NCBI GenBank assembly: GCA_015222405.1 | Contig: JADFVG010000159.1 | Location: 1 to 12,962, forward strand | Source: Chloroflexota bacterium | Lineage (GTDB): Bacteria; Chloroflexota; Dehalococcoidia; E44-bin15 | DNA: 12,962 nucleotides | Direction: 5' to 3' | Shown here: piece by piece, positions 8,167 through 12,962 of the stretch | Layout: the number at the start of each line of letters is the position of its first letter | Numbering within the stretch: the stretch's first letter is position 1 | Translations under genes and position numbers: made by a program | The notes under the pieces: model-generated | What the model saw: the letters and a program-made list of their open reading frames with translations, nothing else | Databases searched by the model: none | What the model was told of the DNA's origin: nothing

Positions 8167-8172
8167 AGGAGG
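8167..8172 (+). promoter_or_regulatory. Shine-Dalgarno deciding a TTG start
   Basis: AGGAGG begins directly after the cca stop codon and ends 6 bases before TTG 8179. No ATG or GTG in the same frame comes before the first cysteine pair, so this site supports TTG as the start of the small zinc-binding protein. Confidence 0.75.
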
Positions 8173-8178
8173 AGAAAA

Positions 8179-8421
8179 TTGGAGGAGCTATGCGGCGTTT
8201 GCGGGGAGCCCTTGGATGAGAAAAATGTCTCTCACTGCTCCCTATGCGGCAGGAAATTTCACATGGCGTGGTCAATCGACGCCCAGGTGAGAAACTGCGG
8301 CCGCGTCTTTAGCGACGATGTGCGCTGCGCCATAGGGTTTGCATGCAATATTTGCCTCTCTGAGCATCCTGAGCTGGGCCAATCGTCTATAGATATGGGG
8401 CAGGGCTCTGCGCCCTGGTAA
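8179..8421 (+). CDS. Small cysteine-rich zinc-binding protein, function unknown
   Basis: An 80-residue protein I cannot name. Its cysteine pattern is C5xxC8, C20xxC23 with H19 and H28 nearby, C40, C50 and C56xxC59. Four pairs of potential ligands with an H after the second pair (CSLCGRKFH) recall the cross-braced zinc sites of RING and PHD fingers, or two zinc ribbons side by side. The C-terminal 20 residues have no ligands and look flexible. There is no signal peptide or membrane segment, so it is probably cytoplasmic. It begins with TTG under a strong AGGAGG, 12 bases after cca, so the two are likely cotranscribed. A role in tRNA or RNA binding would suit the context but is only a guess. 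The reading frame is supported by the ribosome-binding site and the regular cysteine spacing. Confidence 0.7.
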   Translation: MEELCGVCGEPLDEKNVSHCSLCGRKFHMAWSIDAQVRNCGRVFSDDVRCAIGFACNICLSEHPELGQSSIDMGQGSAPW

Positions 8422-8435
8422 CAAGCGGGGCTATT

Positions 8436-9479
8436 TCACAGCCAGCAACCTGTGTCCGGGGCAAGCATATCGCCGCTCCGCTCGTAGGCTCGGCCGCGAC
8501 AACCAGCACACTCCAGCTTATATTCACACTCGCCACATTTCCCCTGCAGCAGTTCCCTGGAGCGAAGTCGAGCCAGGATTTCTGACTCCTGCCATATTTC
8601 GATAATGCTTTTGTCTCTCACATTGCCGATCTCGATTTGAAGCAGCATACAAGGATTCACCTCACCGTTTGCCCGCACCACCAGGTAACCGGAAGGCATC
8701 CCCGCAGCACACCCTCTATTGTAGTATGGAATTCGCCGCAGCGCCTCCATAGGAATGTGTTTAGGTCGAACCTGTCTCTGCTTGAGGATTAGAGGATACA
8801 TGGGACAGGCAGGTACCCGGATCAGGATGGGGCAATCTACCTGGGCTTGAGCCAACCATTCCATAATGGCTTTTCTTTCCTCTGGCTCCAGCACCTCGCC
8901 CAGGCACTGCTCCTTGGCTCTGCCCGCCTCTACCAGGTCAAAGAGTTCAGCAGCATTGGCACCGCTCTCTACCGCCAACCGAAGCATCTCTGGAACCTGG
9001 GAAACGGTCCCCTTTCTAATGACCATGTTGAATTGAAAGGGTAAGCCCACCGCCTTGCAAGCTGAGGCCCCCGCCATCGCCTGGTCAAAGGCCCCGCTTT
9101 TACCGCGGAAGGGGTCATGGGTCTCAGCATCAACTCCATCAATTGAGATTGACACTGACTGCACACCTGCCTCCAGCATCTTTTGTGCCATTCCTCTATC
9201 GATGAGCGTGCCATTGCTCCCCACTCCAGTCATTATCCCCTTGCTTGAGGCGCAGGAGACGATTTCCAGGAAATCGTCTCTACAGAGTGGTTCACCGCCA
9301 TCGAGAACCAAAAGACCAATGCCCCAGCGTGCCAGGTCATTGACAAGCTTGAGGGCTTCCTCGGTGGAAAGCTCATCGCGGGCTGCCTCCTCCGTTGCTT
9401 GGCTATAGCAGTGCTTGCAAGTCAGATTACACTTAGTGGTGATACTGTATGAGACCAAAAAGGGGGGCTTCATTTCCAT
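8436..9479 (-). CDS. Radical SAM/SPASM protein, AhbC/AhbD/NirJ-like
   Basis: Predicted 4Fe-4S radical SAM enzyme of 347 residues. The SAM-binding cluster motif is C17, C21, C24 (KCNLTCKHCYS), followed by GGEP at 61-64 and SISIDG for SAM and barrel contacts. The C-terminal SPASM region has GCAAG, NPC, then C315, C318, C324, C327 and C345, enough ligands for one or two extra clusters. IGNVRDKSIIEIW and CRGRAYERSGD closely resemble haem-pathway radical SAM proteins (AhbC, AhbD, NirJ), but peptide maturases such as PqqE-type proteins and tungsten-cofactor maturases share this layout. The frame is open back to GTG 9554, but ATG 9479 has GAGGAGG 5 bases upstream and comes after the stop of the preceding gene, so I start there. 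Substrate undecided; no other haem gene is visible. Confidence 0.85.
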   Translation of the reverse strand: MEMKPPFLVSYSITTKCNLTCKHCYSQATEEAARDELSTEEALKLVNDLARWGIGLLVLDGGEPLCRDDFLEIVSCASSKGIMTGVGSNGTLIDRGMAQKMLEAGVQSVSISIDGVDAETHDPFRGKSGAFDQAMAGASACKAVGLPFQFNMVIRKGTVSQVPEMLRLAVESGANAAELFDLVEAGRAKEQCLGEVLEPEERKAIMEWLAQAQVDCPILIRVPACPMYPLILKQRQVRPKHIPMEALRRIPYYNRGCAAGMPSGYLVVRANGEVNPCMLLQIEIGNVRDKSIIEIWQESEILARLRSRELLQGKCGECEYKLECAGCRGRAYERSGDMLAPDTGCWL

Positions 9480-9484
9480 GGTAT

Positions 9485-9491
9485 CCTCCTC
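9485..9491 (-). promoter_or_regulatory. Shine-Dalgarno fixing the radical SAM start
   Basis: GAGGAGG lies 5 bases before ATG 9479 in the gap after the membrane-protein stop at 9512. It is far stronger than anything before the upstream GTG 9554 or ATG 9542. Confidence 0.8.
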
Positions 9492-9511
9492 TAGTTTTGC
9501 GAGCCTGGATT

Positions 9512-10060
9512 CTAAGGCAAGAAGTGAGGCAATATCAACCATCCGAGATAGCACTCATAGAAAGACCGGGGCAGACGTCCGGCAAAACAAGCGAGTTGGA
9601 ATTTCCAAAAGGGAAATCTCAGCGCTCCGGCGGCGATGCCGGCGAAGTCAAAAACCAAGAAGGGCATAAAGGCAAAAGTGGCCAGGGTGAGACTGCCATG
9701 GCGCTTCATCCATCTTTCCGCCCTCTCGTACCTCTCCCCATACTTCTCCCCGATGGCTATTCTTCCCCCGTACCCAGCGAGGTATCCGGTAAATTCTCCT
9801 AATGTGCCACCAACAGCGGCGATAAGGGCAACCCAAGCTGGGTGTAATAAGGCAGCAGCGACGACCACCACCGCTATCCCCGGAGCAGGGAAAATGATGG
9901 TGGTGCTGGCAAGGAAGCTGGCGAGGAAAACGCCGGCATAACCATAGGCAGCGATGCGCTCGATATCGAAGCCTTTAACGACAACCACGATGGGCACGAC
10001 AACGAGGACGAGCGTGGAAACCAATATAAGCCACCTGGTAACCTTGCCCCGTCCCATCAT
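9512..10060 (-). CDS. VTT/DedA-family membrane protein
   Basis: A 182-residue integral membrane protein of the VTT (SNARE-associated/DedA/TVP38) family; members move lipids such as undecaprenyl phosphate or phospholipids across membranes. The first hydrophobic segment is about residues 9-28 (after MMGRGKVTRW), followed by a long hydrophobic stretch including ASFLASTTIIFPAPG and the glycine-rich GGTLGEFTGYLAGYGG. The later part has MPFLVFDFAGIAAGALRFPF and GRLPRS, typical of the C-terminal half. The start is uncertain: ATG 10060 gives a short basic N-terminus before the first membrane segment but lacks a clear ribosome-binding site, while TTG 10141 would overlap ispE by 26 bases with a weak GGAAG. 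The gene follows ispE and precedes the radical SAM gene by 32 bases. A link to polyprenyl-lipid handling is inferred only from ispE next door. Confidence 0.85.
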   Translation of the reverse strand: MMGRGKVTRWLILVSTLVLVVVPIVVVVKGFDIERIAAYGYAGVFLASFLASTTIIFPAPGIAVVVVAAALLHPAWVALIAAVGGTLGEFTGYLAGYGGRIAIGEKYGERYERAERWMKRHGSLTLATFAFMPFLVFDFAGIAAGALRFPFWKFQLACFAGRLPRSFYECYLGWLILPHFLP

Positions 10061-10115
10061 GAGCCATGTGTTACGAAACAAGGTGGCTAGAGTGGCATTC
10101 AGCTTTGAAACCGTT

Positions 10116-10970
10116 TCAGAGTTCGGCCACAGTCTGAACAAGGTAAACTTCCAGCCCCTTTCTACTCAGAGAGCGATATAGCTCCTCCCCGTGAGACCTA
10201 TCCCTGGTCAAGGTGAACAGCGTAGGGCCTGAGCCTGCGAGATGAACATTATCGGCACCCAGGTCCAAAAAGCGTTGCCAATACTCCTCCAGTCCAGGAA
10301 AGGCGGCGAAGGCAACCTGCTCGAAGGTATTGAAAAGGGAGGAGGATGGGACCTCACCTCTGCGATGGAGAAGCTCGACCATGCTTTTGCTGAATTGCCC
10401 TGATGCGAAGTGGGATGGGTTTAGGCTGGCATAAAGCCTCTCCGTTTTGTTATCGGGAACATTGATAGGTGGCTTCAGCAGAACGACCCAGGATGGGGGA
10501 AAGGGGGGTAAGGGGGTTATTCTTTCGCCCCGTCCTTCTCCCAAGGCTGTGCCGCCATAGAGGAAAAAGGCAGCATCGGAGCTCACCTTTGCTGCTAACT
10601 GAAGCAATTGCTCCCGGGATAAGCTTAGCTGCCAAAGCTCATTAAGGGCTTGCAGTGTGGCGGCGGTATCGCTGGCACCACCACCCAGACCGGCAGCCAG
10701 CGGAATGCCTTTCTTGATGGATATCCGTGCCCCCTTGCTGCAACCCGTCGCTTCCTGAAGCACACCTGCCGCCTTCAGTGCCAGGTTGTGGGGCGAATTC
10801 AGCCCCGGGTAGTCGCACTCAAGACTTATCCCCCGTTGCGCAACAAAGGAAAGGGTATCTTTGAGATCGATTGTCTGGAAGACGGTCATGAGCTCATGGT
10901 AGCCATCGGCTCGCCTGCCCAGAACCTCAAGGGTCAGGTTGATCTTAGCGTAAGCGAAGAGGGTTAGCAT
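10116..10970 (-). CDS. ispE: 4-diphosphocytidyl-2-C-methyl-D-erythritol kinase
   Basis: Phosphorylates CDP-methylerythritol in the MEP pathway of isoprenoid synthesis, using ATP. It has 284 residues, the usual length for this GHMP kinase. Seen are AKINLTLEVLGRRADGYHEL (8-27) with K9, the glycine-rich ATP loop PLAAGLGGGASDTA (90-103), the likely catalytic D132 in SSDAAFFLYGGTALGEGRGE, and the C-terminal LAGSGPTLFTL. The SSDAAFF stretch departs slightly from the common GADVPFF but keeps the Asp. The ATG at 10968-10970 overlaps the rsmA stop, giving a 7-base overlap with AAGGAG inside the last rsmA codons, so translation is probably coupled. Confidence 0.96.
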   Translation of the reverse strand: MLTLFAYAKINLTLEVLGRRADGYHELMTVFQTIDLKDTLSFVAQRGISLECDYPGLNSPHNLALKAAGVLQEATGCSKGARISIKKGIPLAAGLGGGASDTAATLQALNELWQLSLSREQLLQLAAKVSSDAAFFLYGGTALGEGRGERITPLPPFPPSWVVLLKPPINVPDNKTERLYASLNPSHFASGQFSKSMVELLHRRGEVPSSSLFNTFEQVAFAAFPGLEEYWQRFLDLGADNVHLAGSGPTLFTLTRDRSHGEELYRSLSRKGLEVYLVQTVAEL

Positions 10971-11842
10971 TGCTCCTTTAGAGCTGTGGCACTAAACACG
11001 CGGCAAACCCGGGCCCATTCCTCAAGGCTTAGTGTCTCAGCACGGCGCTTTTGGCTTATCCCTGCTTTCTCCAGCAGGTCAGCAGCCTCGGCAGGTAATA
11101 TCTTAAGCCCCTGAGCCAGGGAATTGTGTAGCTGCTTGCGCGGGGCCGTGAACCCGCCACGAACCACGTCAAAGAAGCGAACCACATCCTCCTCCACCGC
11201 AGGGCGGTCATAAACCTCGATGCGGACAATGGCGGAACTGACCTTGGGTGGGGGGTAGAAACTTCGTGGAGGCACATAGTCCACAATTGAGGGCTTGCCG
11301 TATAACTGCACACTTACGCTTAACAGGCTCATGTCGCCCGGTTGGGCCACAATGGCTTGAGCCACTTCCTTTTGCACCATAACCACCATCAGCCGGGGCT
11401 TGAACTCTGCCTCAAGAAAGTGGCGCACCACTGCAGAGGCGATATAATAGGGGAGGTTGGCCACAACCTTGTATCCGGCTTCAACATTATCCCTTGCTTT
11501 TTTTATCAGCGCTTCAGGGTCGCTCTCTAGTATATCGGCGTTAACAATAGTGACATTAGCTAGAGAAGCGAGAGACTGCTCCAAGGCTGAGGCCAGCTTG
11601 GGGTCAAGCTCAACGGCAATAACCCAGCCTGCTCTCTGTGCCAGCGCCTTGGTCAATATGCCAAGGCCAGGCCCAACCTCAACCACGGTATCCGTAGAGG
11701 CGAGCTCCGCCGCCGAGACAATGCGTTTAAGCACACTGTCATCGACAAGGAAGTGCTGCCCCAGACCCTTCCTGGTATGAAGCTCGAGGCTGTGAAGTTG
11801 TTTCTTGGTCTGGCTGAGGAGAAAACTACTACCTCGTACCAT
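10964..11842 (-). CDS. rsmA: 16S rRNA dimethyladenosine transferase RsmA/KsgA
   Basis: Dimethylates the two adjacent adenines in the 3' terminal hairpin of 16S rRNA, using SAM, late in small-subunit assembly. The 292-residue form shows GLGQHFLVDD (27-36), the SAM-binding VVEVGPGLGILT (53-64), the acidic AVELD (76-80), the catalytic NLPYYI (129-134), and MVQKEVAQAIVAQPG plus a helical C-terminal domain. The frame is open to a GTG at 11878, but that codon lies inside the 3' strand of the SRP RNA, so ATG 11842 is preferred despite only a weak GAGAG upstream. The start is 25 bases after the SRP RNA end, and the gene overlaps ispE. The rsmA-ispE pair is a common bacterial arrangement. Confidence 0.96.
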   Translation of the reverse strand: MVRGSSFLLSQTKKQLHSLELHTRKGLGQHFLVDDSVLKRIVSAAELASTDTVVEVGPGLGILTKALAQRAGWVIAVELDPKLASALEQSLASLANVTIVNADILESDPEALIKKARDNVEAGYKVVANLPYYIASAVVRHFLEAEFKPRLMVVMVQKEVAQAIVAQPGDMSLLSVSVQLYGKPSIVDYVPPRSFYPPPKVSSAIVRIEVYDRPAVEEDVVRFFDVVRGGFTAPRKQLHNSLAQGLKILPAEAADLLEKAGISQKRRAETLSLEEWARVCRVFSATALKEQC

Positions 11843-11867
11843 CGGCTGAAGCTCTCTACAAAGAAAC

Positions 11868-12136
11868 GGGTCGTGCACCTGCTGTCGATCCCGCTTTCTG
11901 GCTTGCCCCTGTCAGCCAGCTCCAACCAGGCAACCCTGCGGCACCCAGAAGCTACTATTTACCGCTGCTTCCTTCCGGACCTGACGGGGTTCACAGTGTT
12001 CTGCTGCACAGGACCCAGTCTTCAACACCACTTAACACAAGCAGTCCCAGAGGCAGCAGACCTCGAGCAGGAATTCAGCCCCGCTATAGCGGATTGCGGA
12101 TACAGGGCACCGCTAGCTCCCCGCCTAGCACGACCC
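11868..12136 (-). ncRNA. ffs: Large bacterial SRP RNA (Alu domain present)
   Basis: RNA scaffold of the signal recognition particle that binds Ffh and targets membrane proteins. On the minus strand the gene starts GGGTCGTGC (12136-12128) and ends GCACGACCC (11876-11868), a perfect 9-bp closing stem. The 5' part, GCTAGGCGGGGAGCTAGCGG then TGCCCTGTA, matches the Alu domain of the Bacillus-type RNA. The Ffh-binding helix 8 lies at 11985-11965, GTCAGGTCCGGAAGGAAGCA, with its GGAA tetraloop at 11976-11973. CCGCAGGGTTGCCTGG follows, as in B. subtilis scRNA. Length is 269 nt, nearly that of B. subtilis. No intrinsic terminator follows, so the 3' end may come from processing of a transcript continuing into rsmA. 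Confidence 0.95.
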
Positions 12137-12142
12137 ACTGAG

Positions 12143-12172
12143 ATACTAGCCCACTGCGGCGTCCCCTGTCAA
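12143..12172 (-). promoter_or_regulatory. Strong promoter of the SRP RNA
   Basis: A perfect TTGACA (12172-12167) and TAGTAT (12148-12143) are 18 bases apart on the minus strand. Six bases after the -10, the GGG that opens the SRP RNA closing stem begins, so the primary transcript start probably equals the mature 5' end. Confidence 0.8.
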
Positions 12173-12193
12173 GTCTGGCTGAGCCTTGCCCTC

Positions 12194-12222
12194 TTGCCTG
12201 TGCTGCCCTATTACGGTAAAAT
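12194..12222 (+). promoter_or_regulatory. Promoter of galU
   Basis: TTGCCT (12194-12199) and TAAAAT (12217-12222) are separated by 17 bases. Initiation near 12229 would leave a short leader containing GGGG before the ATG at 12243. It is divergent from the SRP RNA promoter, with only 21 bases between the two -35 elements. Confidence 0.7.
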
Positions 12223-12242
12223 ATGCTGGCTTGGGGTTTGAG

Positions 12243-12962
12243 ATGAAGATTCGCAAGGCGGTGATCCCAGCGGCTGGTTGGGGAACGAGGTTCCTGCCAG
12301 CAACCAAGGCGCTACCTAAGGAGATGCTCCCTCTGGTGGATAAGCCTATGATCCAATATGTTGTCGAGGAAGCTATTTCTTGTGACCTGGATCAGATCAT
12401 CGTGGTAACATCATTGGGGAAAGGAGCCATAGAAGACCATTTCGACCGCAACTTTGAGCTGGAATACATATTAGAGCAAAAGGGGGAAAAGAGGCTACTA
12501 GAGGAGGTGCGGCGGATTACAGAGCTTGCCAACATATGCTACATCAGGCAAAAAGAGCAGCTTGGCCTGGGGCATGCCGTCCTCGCTACTAAAGGGCTTA
12601 TTGGGGATGAGCCGTTTGCTGTCTTCCTTCCCGATGAAGTGTTCGATGCCGAGGTGCCCCTGATCAAGCAGATGCTCGATGTATACCAGCGTTATAACGG
12701 GAGTGTGGTCGCAGTCCGCCGTGTGGCAAGGGAGGATATCAGAAGATACGGCATTATCAGGTCCAGGCAAATAGAGGCACGGGTACATCAGCTATCGGAT
12801 GTGGTCGAGAAGCCTGAGCCCGAGGAGGCGCCTTCTGATCTGGCAATACTGGGCAGATATATTCTCACCCCCGAGATTTTCGCCGCACTGGAAACCACCG
12901 CTCCGGACAAGAGGGGGGAGATTCAGCTCACCGATGGCTTGAAGCAACTGCTGCAAAAGCAA
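12243..12962 (+). CDS. galU: UTP-glucose-1-phosphate uridylyltransferase, 3' end beyond window
   Basis: Makes UDP-glucose from UTP and glucose 1-phosphate for cell-surface polysaccharides and glycolipids. 240 codons are visible, out of about 290 in the family. The N-terminal nucleotide-binding signature is PAAGWGTRFLPATKALPKEM, followed by PLVDKPMIQYVVEEA. QLGLGHAVLATKGLIGDEPFAV is the region contacting the uracil and sugar. VVEKPEPEEAPSDLAILGRY then TPEIF is typical of GalU rather than RfbA. FLPDEVF stands where many GalU proteins have a DD pair. ATG 12243 gives the canonical N-terminus. The frame is open to the window edge with no disruption. Confidence 0.94.
   Translation, partial: MKIRKAVIPAAGWGTRFLPATKALPKEMLPLVDKPMIQYVVEEAISCDLDQIIVVTSLGKGAIEDHFDRNFELEYILEQKGEKRLLEEVRRITELANICYIRQKEQLGLGHAVLATKGLIGDEPFAVFLPDEVFDAEVPLIKQMLDVYQRYNGSVVAVRRVAREDIRRYGIIRSRQIEARVHQLSDVVEKPEPEEAPSDLAILGRYILTPEIFAALETTAPDKRGEIQLTDGLKQLLQKQ

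Noticed and set aside
8401..8417. Hairpin CAGGGC-TCTGC-GCCCTG at the end of the zinc-protein gene as a terminator between converging operons
   Set aside because: The 6-bp stem is perfect but lies inside the coding region and has no T-run on either side, so it is not a convincing intrinsic terminator.
9480..9554. GTG 9554 or ATG 9542 as the radical SAM start
   Set aside because: They would overlap the VTT gene and lack a ribosome-binding site; GAGGAGG before ATG 9479 is decisive.
11843..11878. GTG 11878 as an upstream start for rsmA
   Set aside because: It lies within the 3' strand of the SRP RNA closing stem; the added residues derive from structural RNA sequence.
12498..12788. A 96-codon minus-strand frame opposite galU
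   Set aside because: It is a shadow of galU with no ribosome-binding site or recognisable motif.

Overview
This window looks like chromosomal housekeeping DNA from a bacterium, with one gene that does not fit its surroundings. The moderately GC-rich genes, the large Bacillus-type SRP RNA with an Alu domain, and protein sequences resembling those of Chloroflexota such as Dehalococcoidia suggest an uncultured relative of that group. The lineage is an inference from sequence style and the large SRP RNA excludes only groups with the short 4.5S form.

Left part, minus strand (about 6120 down to 1): a tight operon runs prs (PRPP synthetase), secA (preprotein translocase ATPase), a two-domain HNH nuclease / DGQH-motif protein, and polX (family X DNA polymerase, cut by the window edge). 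A good sigma70-type promoter lies just upstream of prs, and the spacings are 12, 12 and 31 bases. The HNH/DGQH gene is visibly richer in A+T than its neighbours and is the best candidate here for an undescribed system. It joins a nuclease domain to a motif otherwise known from DndB and, in related form (DGQQR), from the DUF262 proteins of modification-dependent defence.

Middle (6130 to 8421): rnc (RNase III, minus) and cca (tRNA nucleotidyltransferase, plus) diverge from a compact shared promoter region. The cca message may be leaderless. A small cysteine-rich zinc-binding protein with a TTG start follows cca 12 bases later.

Right part, minus strand (12172 down to 8436): a strong promoter drives a 269-nt large SRP RNA. 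Directly behind it come rsmA (16S rRNA dimethyltransferase), ispE (MEP-pathway kinase, overlapping rsmA by 7 bases), a VTT/DedA-family membrane protein and a radical SAM/SPASM enzyme resembling haem-pathway AhbC/AhbD/NirJ proteins. Divergent from the SRP RNA, galU (UDP-glucose pyrophosphorylase) starts from its own promoter and runs off the right edge.

Most genes serve RNA maturation (rnc, cca, rsmA), protein export (secA, SRP RNA) or precursor supply (prs, ispE, galU). Several starts need correcting from the longest open frame (prs, rnc, rsmA, radical SAM), because promoters, the SRP RNA or Shine-Dalgarno sequences place the true start further in. I see no tRNA or rRNA genes, insertion sequences or CRISPR arrays. 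No stretch over 300 bases is left without a gene.
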